64,000 nt of DNA from Edolisoma coerulescens. Lineage: Eukaryota; Chordata; Aves; Passeriformes; Campephagidae. Location of the stretch: contig VWZW01006867.1 in the NCBI GenBank assembly GCA_013397115.1, positions 2,233,977 through 2,297,976 of the forward strand. The letters are read 5' to 3'. Under the pieces are notes generated by a model, which ran no database searches, was not told where the DNA came from, and saw only the letters and a program-made list of their open reading frames with translations. This document shows, in pieces, positions 26,401 through 38,683 of the stretch. The translations under genes were made by a program, and so were the position numbers. Position 1 is the stretch's first letter, and each line of letters begins with the position of its first letter.

Positions 26401-28943
26401 CTGATGGGAACAAAATAAACTGAAGAGATCTGATTTAGTTACTACAAATTCCTCTGAATGGATATGAACCTTATATCTCTCAGTCCTTCCAGGGACTTTG
26501 CATCAGTCTGTGTTTTTCTTTGTGTGCTCAGCAGTCAGAGGGATCTTCCTTCACATGCTCCAACAAAATGTTACTTGATCTTTCCCCTAGGCTCAAAAAG
26601 AATTCTTTTCCATTCCTTCCAATTGAGCCTGAAGGTCTCCCTCCTCCTGCAGCTCCTCAAGAGTTTCTGATCAGCAGAGCCAGACAGAAGCTCAGTACGG
26701 TGCTGAACCCTGTGTACGGAGATTCTCCTCAGCCCATGTGCTACTGCATCCAACCGAAATTTCCAGAGAGGCCAGGGGAGGCATCTGCCTGGAAACCTCT
26801 AACAGGAGTAGATACATGTTTTGATAAATCCTGAAAACAATATTCACTACATTCATATGTAGCAATGATTTGCTGCTGGCATATGTCTTAAAGAAACTTC
26901 CTTGAAGCTTTCTCAGTGCAATTCTTTTTCCTTCCCTAAGCTGCAAGAGCAAAATCAGAGGTGTGTGGGCAATGTCATGATTTAACAGGCAATTTCTCAA
27001 GCAAGAAGTCACAAACATGATTTTTATTTCACTTACTAAGTTCAGCTCAGCCTCAAGAAAATAAAAAGCATTAAGTTTTCTAGTTAAAATTTCGTCAGGA
27101 GATATTCCTTCAGGCTGAATTCTATACTGTAAGTAAGGCTTAAATACCAATTGTTTTCTTTAATATTACACTGCAAAGATTTGATTGATTGATCCAGCCT
27201 TCCTCCTAGTTAAGTGAAAAGTGAAGAGTGAAGGAAATCAGTGTCACCCTTTACAAAGAGCAAAGGCTGTCACACCAACTGGCTTTGTTCGATGTAAAGC
27301 TACAGGCATTGAAATTACATGAGAAGTTAGGCAAAGGCTGTGTGTAGGAGTTATCATGATGTTCTAATAATCCTTCAGTGTAAAGACAGGTCCTGGGGAA
27401 CTACTGACTGAAAAATAGAGAGAATATGCACATGCACAAAGCCAGCTGTATCTTTACTGTCTTCAGTGTGAGAACTAAAATCTCAGAGGTAAATTCCTGT
27501 TGTTTTTCTTGTGGTAATACCAATTCCTTTAAACTCTGTGCACCCTGAAAATTATTTGTAGATTATTCTGCATTCTAATGCTTACCTCACTGTTTACCAC
27601 ATGTTCCTTTATTCTTGTAACTCAACAGAAGATTTTTGGGGAAAAGCTTATAAAAAAAACAACAGTAAAAATTTGGCTCTGAATACAGTTCAGCTGTGAA
27701 TCAGTAGAGAAAAGCAGTTTTCGACTCTGCAGTTGATCAGTCATGTATATTTTGAAGATTTAATATTTCTCCTGAATTCTAGTTTACCTATAGACAAATA
27801 CACATTAAAATAAACTGATGATACAACATCTACAGAATTTCATGTCCCAATGCTCTGCTTCAATTCATTCTTGAGATATACCATTCTCCTTAAAACACAC
27901 AGAGTTAGTAATTTGTCAGTATTGTTTTCCACCACAGGAAACATCTGATTTGCTGTAATTAGGCAAGGCAGCAATACATGCCATCACTCAGCAAACTGAA
28001 CAGCAATCGACTTTTGTGATCGTTTGCCAATCTTCAAGCATTAATAGGAAGCCAACATCGCTTCTTTTGACGTAATCTCTGTACAGTAAATAGGGCACTT
28101 GTGCAAATTTGATGGGCTTCATAAAAGCTTGTGGAGCAAGAAAAAAAGGAAAAGATGGTGCAGTGTAATGGAGTGTAGCCTTGGGACATTCTATTCTGTG
28201 ATAGCAGAGAGTTGCCAGGGGAAACTGCAAGATGCAGATGCCAAACGTGTTTTGTAAGGGAAGAAACACAGATAGTGGAATGGTGTCCTTTCTTGCTCCC
28301 TTCTCTGTGTGTGACTGCAGAGTTCATATCAAATGCTCGTATTACACCTTCTGTACTGTTATGTGTTAAAAGAATTTCCAGTTTTAAATTAAGTCTTGTA
28401 TGAATGCTAAGCAGAAGTTTGTTACTACCAAGCTAGTGCTTGGTTTGCCCAACAGCAGCTTAATTTTTAACTGCAATGCACTCAACTTCATGCATACCAT
28501 GATTCACACTTGGCACACTATAGACCCAGGAAGAGGAGTACAGACAACTGACCTTCCTTTCTGCTGATTTTTTTGTTTGGTTTTGTTTGTTTTTCTTTGT
28601 GATTGTTTGTTTGGTTTTTGTTTTTCTTTTTTCTTCCCCCCCGCCCCCAACTGATTAGATCAGCTGGTTTTGTCCAAGAAATGCAATCAAATTTCTGAGA
28701 TGGACTAGCACATTAATATATAAACTCCATTTTTTTTACTATATACTAGACTAAAGGTAAGATTTTCAATCTAACTAGAAACAGATATTTTTTCCACTGT
28801 GATTTGTACCTGAATCAGGTACCTTTATTAACAAAAGCATATATGAGGAATACAACTTCAAGTAGATCAATCAACAAACCAGATAACCACAAATTTTCTT
28901 TTTGTTGCTTCCTTTTAATGTATCTGGTTAGATTTAATAACTG
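23440..28943. other. Long non-coding stretch, no gene recognised
   Basis: No exon or transposon supported. The largest open frame, 152 codons on the minus strand (26692-27150), has no recognisable domain and no splice context. A (GTTT)-rich low-complexity run lies at about 28567-28635, followed by a C-run. TTACGTCA near 26212 and TGACGTAA near 28067 are half-conserved CRE/bZIP variants. Confidence 0.45.
28567..28650 (+). repeat. T/GTTT-rich low-complexity tract
   Basis: Irregular GTTT, GTTTT and TTTC units followed by a run of C (about 28636-28649). It is imperfect, so better called low complexity than a microsatellite. Confidence 0.85.
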
Positions 28944-28979
28944 CACCTGTGCAAAAACAATTCCTCCCTTGCACAGGTG
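28944..28979. repeat. Perfect 11-bp inverted repeat carrying paired CACCTG E-boxes
   Basis: CACCTGTGCAA at 28944-28954 and its exact complement TTGCACAGGTG at 28969-28979, with a 14-base spacer. Each arm holds a CACCTG E-box, the site bound by ZEB/Snail-type and E-protein factors. Read as DNA it is a divergent E-box pair; read as RNA it is a short hairpin. Confidence 0.85.
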
Positions 28980-30077
28980 AGCAAAGCAGAGAGCACAGGG
29001 CAGTCTTCTCATAAACTTTATACCTGAGACAGCCATCATGGCAGTTATTGATGTATCAGAGAAAGAAACCTGCTCTCTAAGAACATCCTAAGTAGTCATT
29101 TGCAATGAAGCAGGAAGACCATAATGGAGAATTTAAATCACATCTTTTTCGAACGTGGCAGCAGAAAGCTTGCTGCCTTTGCTCATAACACTCTCTCTGA
29201 ACACAATACCATACACATCACTCACCAGGCAGGGCAGGCTGGCATTGCTTAAGTGCTGGCCAATCCTTAAAATGCATAACTAAGCCAAACAGTAAAACTG
29301 AAAAAAACTCTGGGGGGGAAATAATCCCACCCACTCCCCTCAAGGCAAAGTGAATAAATCCTTCCATTTATATCCAATGCACCAGCTGCCCCAACATAGA
29401 GCAATCACCCCTGGATCACCACTAGAGTTTTTTATACAAGTGTTTTTAATTTAGAGTTGCATTTGTGAATATCCCCACAGCACTAGAAGAATCCTGCCTT
29501 GTAATTAGAAGCTCTGAACATAGCTTGTAGAATACAGCTGCAAACCTTGTGATTTTATCCTGTTTCTAAGGAAAATCATGAGGAAAAATTTTCCTTTCTT
29601 TATCTCACAGCCTAAGCCACCTAGTAAGCCTGTAATTCATCAGGTTATGGCTCACAATGATGAGACATGCTCTTATGTAGAAATTAGATTTATCAGATTC
29701 TGAACCAAGCTGATCTTTACAATGAGAACTACTTAATCCATTTTGATTAAATCAGCAAAGCTCCTAGTGAAAAACAACTAGAATATTTCAGAGAGAGCTA
29801 CACAAAGATGGATTCTTAAGTCAAAAGTGCCAGTTGCAACTCTGTTATAGAAAGCAAGCCATTTCAACTAGGATCTCACGGACGTTCATAGATAATACCT
29901 AAATTTGAGATGCTCTGCAGTGTTTTGATTACCCTAGTCCTGTTTTAGATCCCTGTTTTTATATGTGTCTATGCTCTTTTCCCCAGCACACATTGTACCA
30001 AGCCTTTATATACTGCTTTTATTCAGAGCCATTCAGAGGTGCTTGTATATGAACCCTATCTCTCTTACTGTCTTTGT
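28980..30077. other. Non-coding stretch, no gene recognised
   Basis: No exon or repeat supported. On the minus strand 'CCTGGTGAGTGATG' near 29217-29230 resembles a splice donor, but no partner acceptor or open frame gives an exon. Confidence 0.45.
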
Positions 30078-30137
30078 GATTTACAGAGTGAGAAAGTGGC
30101 ACAGCGCTCCAGTGATTTATCTGAGACAGTGGACAAG
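30078..30137. other. 51-nt exon-like segment, or antisense MIR relic
   Basis: A pyrimidine-rich run ends in TTTACAG at 30086. Bases 30087-30137 then form an uninterrupted 17-codon frame (SEKVAQRSSDLSETVDK), closed by a good donor AAG|GTGAGA. The exon would be 51 nt and phase 0, like a cassette micro-exon. Against this, 'tttacagagtgagaaagtggcacagcgct' strongly recalls the antisense MIR core 'tttacagatgagaaactgaggcacagaga', and MIR-derived sequence is a known source of exon-like segments. I cannot separate the two from the sequence, and no protein family is recognised. Confidence 0.35.
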
Positions 30138-30539
30138 GTGAGACATGTAGACGTGTGTTCTGTTCAGGAAATTATGTTGTTAGCCACACATAGGCATGAA
30201 GTGATACATTCCACAATTACTGAAATCAGAAATCCATCTGTCTATGAAATACTGCTACAAAGCCAAAACAACTGAAAATTAACACCGCCAGCCCCCCCAA
30301 AATATCTGAGCATAAGGCTTGTTCCTAAATACAGTATAAATGTTGTATTAAATTGGAATCTGTGGGGAAACTGGGGAAAAGCTACTTCAAGTGGAATAAA
30401 ATAAAATTTATCAATTTTCAACAATTTCACCAATAGCACCAGTGGATGAATGGGAATTCAAATTACTTTTAGTGATTAAAGTATCATATATTATTCAAAG
30501 TGCTGTAATTTACTCAAACATTCTGAGATCCCATTTAAT

Positions 30540-30715
30540 CTCTTGGATTGGAGCGAAGGGCAGGTTCTAGACCACCTGATGAAACTGAATACACACAAAT
30601 CTTTGAGGGGCTTTCAGCAAACTGGTCCAGGAGAAGGTACCACTGTCCATGGCAGAGGGGTTGGAAATGGTCTTTAAGGTCCCTTCTAACCCAAATCATT
30701 CTCTGATTTTTTATT
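30540..30715 (+). mobile_element. CR1 LINE, 3' end fragment with internal deletion (sense)
   Basis: 'ccatggcagaggggttgga' and 'tctttaaggtcccttctaaccc' followed by 'aatcattctctgatt' are the typical CR1 3' terminus in plus orientation. The preceding 'cacctgatgaaactgaatacac' and 'tttgaggggctttcagcaaactgg' correspond to a more internal CR1 segment (gacctgatgagatgcatcc...gagggaactggc), so the copy appears to have lost the bases between. Confidence 0.85.
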
Positions 30716-33700
30716 TTGCATCACCCAAAGGCTTTCAGCCTTTAACTGAAACAAAAGGCTCATAAACAGGAAATAGTTCAGACTAATTCTACAAGAATTA
30801 TTACAGGTCTCAAAGTTATGGCTCAAAAAGCCCTGTCTTCCCTATATAGACTACCTGGGTTACAACTCAATTTGGAGAGAAAATTAAATTTAGTGGTTAT
30901 CTGTAATAATTTTCCAATCTAGATATGGAATAGATAGTTAACTAGGCACATATAAGGATATCCATCATCTGGAGTCTTCAAATAGGTATTGGATGTGCTT
31001 TCTTAATGAAATACTATAGGTCAGAGAGAAGTGATGGACAAGCGCTACTTAAACTTCTGTTGTCCTGATGTGCAGCAGTTCTTACTAAGTCATGAGCACA
31101 GTGCTAAAATGTAACTCTGTGATTGAGAAACCACCTTTACATTCAACAGATAAAGACTCTGGTTTGAGACTGAGGCGCCAGGATAGCAGTATGCTTGTAC
31201 TTTGAGCAAGGCCAACAGAGTCAAGTCTCTGTTGAGGGCAGCCACCACAGCATCTGCTGATCTTCCCCCTTCTTTGCCCCTGTTAAATACGAAGACTATA
31301 ATTTCAGGAAGAAAGTATTTATTTCCTTCTTTACAGTTAAAAGTTTAACATCTCTAGTGACGTGTTGTTCTGAAAAATGAGGAGGCTCTCCATCTACGGA
31401 GAAGACCGAAGAGTAAGAAACTGGGTTTATGCTTTATGCCTGTTTTGAAGTGACATAGCCTTGGCCTTCACTATTACAAGGTTAATATTTCCTAGACATG
31501 CAGTATTTCAAAAGTCTTTATGTGGGACTTAAGATAGGGAGGACATTAGTGATGCTCCTCTTCCCAAACTTCACATGTCCCAAAGTCCTACAGACATGCT
31601 GGCTCATTGTCTGGATATACATATACTTTCTGTGCCACAGATTACTAGAATTTTGGACAGAGGAAAACTGATTTTTTTCCTCTTACACACAAGAGTGATT
31701 AAAGTATAACTCATTTGGTAATACCAACGACCTCAAAAACGGATGGCCCATCCTTATTCTTTGGAAAAGTAACGACGGAAAAATTCTAGGGAAGAGGAAC
31801 TAGCTCAGCTTTGTTCTTAAAAAACCAAAAACCTAAATCACAAAACAAAGGAACAACCAAGAAAAGGAAGAAGTCTTGTCTTCCTGACAGGTTTTTGATG
31901 ATGAGAACTGTTAGTGGTCTCATACTAGTCCCCAACCATGCTGTGACACAAGGTCAGACAAGATGCATCCTGCCTGGCCACTGGTTAGAAAAGTATTTCT
32001 GAATAATATTCTGTCTGCATAGAAAAAATAACCCTGGGCATTCAGAAAATCTATTGGAACTCAATAAATAAAGTGGTTTTTTTCAGGAGGCATTATTTTC
32101 TGAAGAGACTGAAATATCAAGAGCCATGTAACTGTTCTCTGTACCATAACAATTAATTTTTAAAATTTTTCCAATGTTTTATAAATGGGCATATGTACTT
32201 GGAAAATTTCCTCTTGTTGACAATGCATGAGACTGTTAGCATGTATAAAACTGATGTTCAAATACTATATGTTAAAAAATACCTAAGCAGCTTTAGATAA
32301 GCATACTATTTGCTGAAGAGACCACGTACCTGTATACTTTTGGGAGCAACTATATCATATTCAGCTTAGAGATGATCAAGTGAAAAAGCAGTTTGAAAAC
32401 CAACTTTTACGTAAAAGATATCCATTTAAAATAAAATTACTTTTTGTAAGGCTCCCTAAAGTGCTCAAAGAAAATAAAGGCATCGAAACAACAAAAAAAA
32501 CCACTTAAGTAAATTTTTGCCCCTGAGCTCATTATGAAGGAGCTTGAGTAACCCCTCATGCTGCATGACTTTTATATGGTAGGCACATCAAATCATCTGA
32601 TGCAATCTGAAAATTCATTAAAGGAGATTACAGAACAAACTGTTAATGTTTATTTTGTCAAATCACAAGATCCTGTTGGTGATGTGTAACCTCCTGCTTA
32701 GAGCTGCTTGGTGCCTGAAGAGTGGAAGGTAACCAGCATGGCAGCTATTTAATGAAGTGGTTTCAGGTGTGGTTTGGGGTGAAGGGTTTATAAGCTTGTA
32801 AATTTAAGGCTTGATCATATTGGTAGATATTAGTTTAAAGCAACTTGATACTAGAAGGAATATGATACACGTGCTACTAAGTACTGGGGTTTGGTTTCTT
32901 AACAAAAAGATTTTAACTGGGCAAAATATATACTACTGCACAAGTGACCGATAATTTTGTGTCTCCTAATTTCAAAACACTAGTTTAGATGGATGGCCCT
33001 TTGGCCTAATCTAGAAGAGCTGCTTCTGACCAAAAAGTTTTCCTTATACCTGCTATTTTCATATTAAATGAAACAAAATAGATCATCTTTAATTAAACCT
33101 GATTTTCTTGCTTATGTACTTTAGTTTTTTGTCAGATATTTGGGAAATCACAGTGTAAGTGGGACAGTACTCTTAATTCTGACTTTAACCTAAGTGATTT
33201 ATATATTAATTAACTAAATGGAACATATATATATTACTTAGCACACAGACTGAGAAACCTGGGGTCTAGTCAGAATATAAAACTGTATATAGAAGTGCAC
33301 ATACAAGGAATTATTGGACTGCTTTATATGGCTTAACACATCTTTAAATGATATTAATCTGCTAATCTGCCACAAACAATTTTTAAAACAAAATTTCTGT
33401 GGGCTGATTTTTATAATGTGCTTTTGTGTAGCATAAATTGCCACTTGTGCAGCATGAATTTATTTCTTATCTTGCTTAATTCCTTGTTTTGAATCTTTCT
33501 ATTCAGATATCAACACTACAGACACGTGGTCTCATAGGAGAAATAATAAGGCTAGTTTCTGACTGCATAATACCACTTCTCCCCCCTAAACCTTTTCCCT
33601 GTACTCCTATTATATCATAATGCTAGACACTGTTATTTCTCTGAGGAAAACCAAATTCTACCATTATTGCTTCTTTCAATAACTGTGTAAATAGCAGAAA

Positions 33701-36700
33701 CTTTTGGTCATCAAGTGCTTGATAACCTCTTATTAATCAAAAAGCCTGCCTTATTCTTCTTACACCCTTTTATAGCCAAAAAACATTCTTTCCGTTATTT
33801 AGTACTGCAAAAAAAATGTTGTTGATAAAGGATATAATATTTTGGCAGTACATATTACGTTAATTGTTGCTTTGAAAGGTATTCTGTTAGCTCTACTATG
33901 ATGTTCCCTGTCATGTGTATCATTTCAGACATGGATTCAGGCTTAAACAAAATTTATTTGCTCTATGTTTCTATTTAAAAAAAGAGTTTCACTGAAGAAT
34001 TAATTATTTGTTCCAAGCTGAAGGCCTAGTCATGTATGCTTAAGACAATAAACTCTCAGTAAAAGTACAGTACTATTCTATTTTTGAAGCATTTTTCATC
34101 TGCTTTGTATTAGTTTCAAATGTATTCTGACAAATATTTCAGAATAACTCTAGCTAGTTTAAAAGCATCACATCTTCAACGTGAAGCTTACACTTTTTTA
34201 TGGGTCAGTCTCACCAGGTAAGGTTTTCCAATATAAACAGCAAGTGTATCCCAGTCCTGGTTTTACCTTTCTGTTCAGACTGGTAACTATGCTATGAATA
34301 CTATCAATAGTGCTAAGTCTTTCTGATGGAGAAACAAACTGATTTCTGAAAATTAACTTTGCTTATTTAAGAGCAGAACCAGCAATACTAATACAAGCTT
34401 ATAACCTGAGTAAACATCTCTGATTACATCTGAGCGTTCCTCCATTGCCTGTCTGCCCGATGAAGGCTCGATATAAGTAACTTGACTGGGCACCAGAGCT
34501 CTGCTTTGCTTCCTGGAGGAAAGGTAAGGGTTTAGTTTGTACCTCTTGGTTTTTCAAATTAAATACTTCCAGTGTGATCCGAGTGTATCCAACATAACTA
34601 ATTTCTGAACATGCAGAGAGATTAAAAAAGAAACCATAGTTTGAGGCGTGAACAGCCCCATTCATTGCGAGACTGTTACCTCATGTAAATAGTATTTTAA
34701 AATATCAGCACTCTTAACTGTTTTGTTACAGCAAATATGTAAAAACAGATGGGAATTACAATAGGAAGGTTCATGCAATGTGCTCTGAGATTTGCTCTTT
34801 TGAGAGAAGCATTTAACACACTAAAAGATTTTTTTTCTTTTTTACTCTGTTTTTTTAAGTTCTGCTAAAGAAGACAGACCCAACTTTCAAAATGTGCTCG
34901 TCAAAGAGTGAGTTAAAGCAAGGGTCTGGCTTAGCTAAATGGTAAGGGAGATTCAGACCACTGGAATCAACTGCACATATAGGAAAAAGGAAATACATAA
35001 AGTTACTGCAACTGCCAAACATTAATACCAGAAGAATCTTAATTGCTTTACAAACACAGACTTACTGCAAAGCCACGAACTATGCAAAACCTGGTTTAGA
35101 GCTGACATGATTTACCTTTGGCTTCATCACTATCACTGGCTAAATAACAGTTTTTGCTGCATTCTGTGCTGTGTAATGCATGAATCTTTTTGGATATTAT
35201 GCTATGTAAGTCAATCTCATGGTGGAAAACTGAATCACCTGTGCTGATGCCCTGGCACACAGACATCTTAAAACTCATTTTACTTTTGTATTTCCTACTA
35301 TTTCTTAGGATTTCTGTTACTTCTAAAAGGCAGTTGCAGAATTTTCCTTCTACTGAAAAAGGATGATTTGCAAATATTCCAAGACCAAATTTGTTCTTGT
35401 CTAGCTTGTGCTTCTTAGAATAGACTTCTGGAGTACCTTCTGTTTATGCTGTGGTTTGAGGAAAAATGTATCACTTCAGTAGATTGAACTCACTGACAGT
35501 AAAGGACCATTATGAGGAGATTTTTTACTTCAGTCCCATTTCTTTAACTTATTTGATCATATCTCCTTAAAAACATACAATATATTCATTTGCCTGTAAT
35601 AGTATTGCAGTGAAGTTCAAGAGGTCTGTGAGACAAAGTCATTCTCAGACACTTTCACTAGATGTATTTAGCTGCCATCTTAAGCAGTAACTGTGGTGTC
35701 TCCTTTCTCTGAAACAGGAAAACCCAGGGATGAGCAACATTAGGACTGTAGCAAACAATTTTGCAGCAGTCATTATGTGCATTAACTAAAACGTGGTCAA
35801 TATTTTTTCATCCCTTATGCAGAGCTGCATGGTTTTAGAGTTATGTTTTGGATACGTCTGACAGGACTGGAAGAGTGTCTGTTGTACTGTTATAGACAAA
35901 TAATCAAAAGCAGAATCTCCAGGCCACATATCTCTGGTGATTTTGACATGAGGTCCTTTTGCTCTTCAAATTCAGGTGGTTTTTGAATCAGAATTTTTTA
36001 CTTGGTGTATGAAAAGTATGCGTTTTCTGACTCTGTTTTAACACACACCTGTTAGTCAGCTTTAATGCACTTAGCATGTAAAACATTAAATTTGTGTCAT
36101 CCTAAATTGTAAGTAAAAAGTTCTATTCAAGTCTTGATGTTTCACAGAAACCTACTGTGTTAACAGCATTAACATTATGAGCAAAACTTAAAAGCTAATT
36201 AAAAGACATAATTTGACAAGTCCTTTTGTACAGATTCTACTTTTATAAATGTTATACAATTTTATATAAATTAGTATCATTTATATAAGCCTCTTTTAAT
36301 TGATTTTTTTATCAGCATTTTTACTTTTCTCCAGGATGATGTTAGTCTTTTTGCCTGAATTAGTTTTTTCACTCTGTTAAATGCTGGCTGCATTTTTCTT
36401 CCTGCTTTGGTTCTGTGGCATTCCAAGACAAGTTCTAGAGCCTCTTTCTAGGTGTCTGCAAGGGCCTCTTGCAGCCTGTGACCAGCCTTTTCTGATTATT
36501 CTCTTCTCTGCTGTGACACCAACAGAGACAGGTGAAAATTGCCGTCAACAACAGTAATGAAAAGGTTGAACATTTCCAGTCCATCAGCAGTGAGCTGTGA
36601 TGTGAAAGGTTCAGACTCCCTTCCTCCCTGGTGAAAATAATGTTATCTTCCTTAAAACTTCTTTGTCTTTTTCCTCTTCTGCCATCAATAGCATAGAAAT

Positions 36701-38394
36701 GAGTCACTGCTCCTGTCCCTACCTATTCTAAAACTGGAAACAGAAGATGCTCTGGCTATTCTAGGAACTGGGTATCGGTCCACACCTTCAGAACACTTAG
36801 TAAACACTTCAGGGAAGGAAAGACAGAAGTTGCTCTTCTTGGAAGTCAGAAAGTACTTTGAAAGCAATATTTTATTAGTGTAACATTGAAGCATTTATCT
36901 CTGGTGTAAAACTGGACAAAAAAAGCATGTACTGGATAACTTTGTTATTTATTGTCTCTCTTCAGACTTTTCTCACAGTGACATTAATGATAACGGTACT
37001 TCAAAGACAAAGAAGAGATTAATCTAATGATCCACTCCTATGAACTTCTCACCTTAGACTCTTGAGCCACATCTACCAAACTGTCCCTTTTTGAATGGGC
37101 TCAGATCCTGGAGCAACCTATTAACTCTGAGGGCTGACTGCCAGAATACGTGTGAATCATGTAGTGTGAAGTGATGCTTAAAAAACCAACTAATACAAAT
37201 AAATTACTTCAAATACTGGAAGAAGATTCTGCTGTTCATTTTCATTACAGCAGTTGTTTATTGTGACTCAGGAAGTACAAAATCTTCAATAGAAATTTCT
37301 GAAATACTTGAATTCATGGTACTCCTCTCTGTCTATGACTTTTCCTTTTTTTTTTTTTTTTTTGGTGAATTTATCTTGCTTGACTTTAACGCTCTACCTT
37401 GTATTGAATTAGTTATCAAATTAATGCAATTCTAGCCTCAGAATGGTGGCCAAAGTACATGGAGCAAGGATTTTATATTAGTTATAATTGAAAACTATAA
37501 GGATACTTTTCCAAGCCCATTAAAAATGCAGTATGGCAAAAAACTTCAAGTGTCAGTTTGCAGTAAAAATGAAAAAATGATGGGCTACACAATTAGCAAG
37601 GGCTTGATATGCTACTATGTTTACAACATACACCAAACAAAGTGTAACAGTAATGATTAACAGTGCATGTGGAATCACAGAGTGCCTGTGAAACTGCTTT
37701 ATGAAGTTTAAATGCCGGGCCGTGTAGATAAAGTCACATTGATGAAGTATCAAGAAAGGACAGGATTGTGTTGCCATGAAATTCTGATTCGTTTTGACAC
37801 AATACCAGATTAAATGGGCATATAATAGCAAAATCTGTGCTGGGACCACTGCAGAAGTGAAGTTAAATGTCAGAAATACACACAATAGTTTTCCCTTTTC
37901 CCATTCTGGGCACTGTGAAATTTAGATTCCCTTCGCTATTTGAATACTTTACATGAGTTTAAAGGCTGGATCATTTTTGGGAGAGAAGGAATAAACATAC
38001 GCCAATTATTTCAAAAATTACTGGTTAATAATCTAGTAACACTGAGGGCTTCACACTGGAGCAGGTCTTGAAACAAGGCAAAATTATTATTATTAATAAT
38101 ATAATTTGGCTAGTGATGCTGGTATTATCTAGAATCCCATGCTCACATAATCACTCTTCAGACTCACTATTTTTCTGCTTTTGTGAAATCAAACATTTTT
38201 GATATCACCATTTATCTCAGTTGTCAGGATAAATTTCATGTATAATGACCAAATATTACTTGCTCCTCTCTGAGATCTTGCTTAAAGTGGAGTAGGGACT
38301 TTAATCAAATCGGCAAGATTGAGACCAACAGTAAATCACAGATGTATTATGCTTTTTGCTTTTCTTACAAGATCAAGTAGTAAATAAGGTTTAT
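30716..38394. other. Long non-coding stretch, no gene recognised
   Basis: About 7.7 kb with no supported exon, RNA gene or transposon. Two minus-strand segments look weakly exon-like (34543-34604 and 35116-35278, see findings). A run of 18 T lies at 37346-37363. The 110-codon minus-strand frame at 37553-37885 is hydrophobic but unrecognised and within chance length. Confidence 0.45.
37346..37363 (+). repeat. Poly(T) run of 18
   Basis: Homopolymer of T, immediately followed by GGTGAAT. No retroposed gene or SINE body is recognised on either side, so it is taken as simple repeat rather than the tail of a minus-strand retrocopy. Confidence 0.85.
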
Positions 38395-38683
38395 TACAAG
38401 ATGCCACATAATTGGGTGGCAGAGGCTTTCAGCAGGTATAAGAAAGGATTAGACATATTCATGGAAAAACAGGTCTGAAAGCAGTATCAGGAAGAGGCAA
38501 AGTTCTGCCCTCTGACATCTCTAATATAACAGCTGGAGTAATGGTGGGGTAGAAGGGGAGTGGGTGACTGAAAGCCACCAGGTTCAGGGGTTCTCCCTAA
38601 GCTGCATCTCCAGCTGCCATTAGAGTGTTAGGATAGCTGGATCATCGATCTGACTCAGTAGAGCAATTTTTATGCTCAAATAA
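38395..38683 (+). mobile_element. Ancient CR1/L3-like LINE, 3' end (sense)
   Basis: Recognised by ordered landmarks: 'ggtggcagaggctttcagcagg', 'aagaaaggattagacatattcatgga', and at the end 'agctggatcatcgatctgactcag' with 'gcaatttttatgctc'. In the turtle/crocodile-type CR1 consensus these read as a gtggaggc...aaggattagacatattcatgga...gctggaccattggtctgacccagtatggcagttcttatgtt series. The copy is diverged throughout but spans close to 290 bp. No coding potential remains. Confidence 0.82.

Noticed and set aside
26692..27150. 152-codon minus-strand open frame
   Set aside because: No recognisable domain, no promoter, no splice sites, amino-acid make-up of random AT-rich translation.
37346..37363. 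Poly(T) as the tail of an antisense processed pseudogene
   Set aside because: No retrocopy of a recognised gene on the adjoining side and no target duplication seen.
37553..37885. 110-codon hydrophobic minus-strand frame as a membrane protein
   Set aside because: Hydrophobicity follows from T-rich codons; no family match, no start context, no splice pattern.
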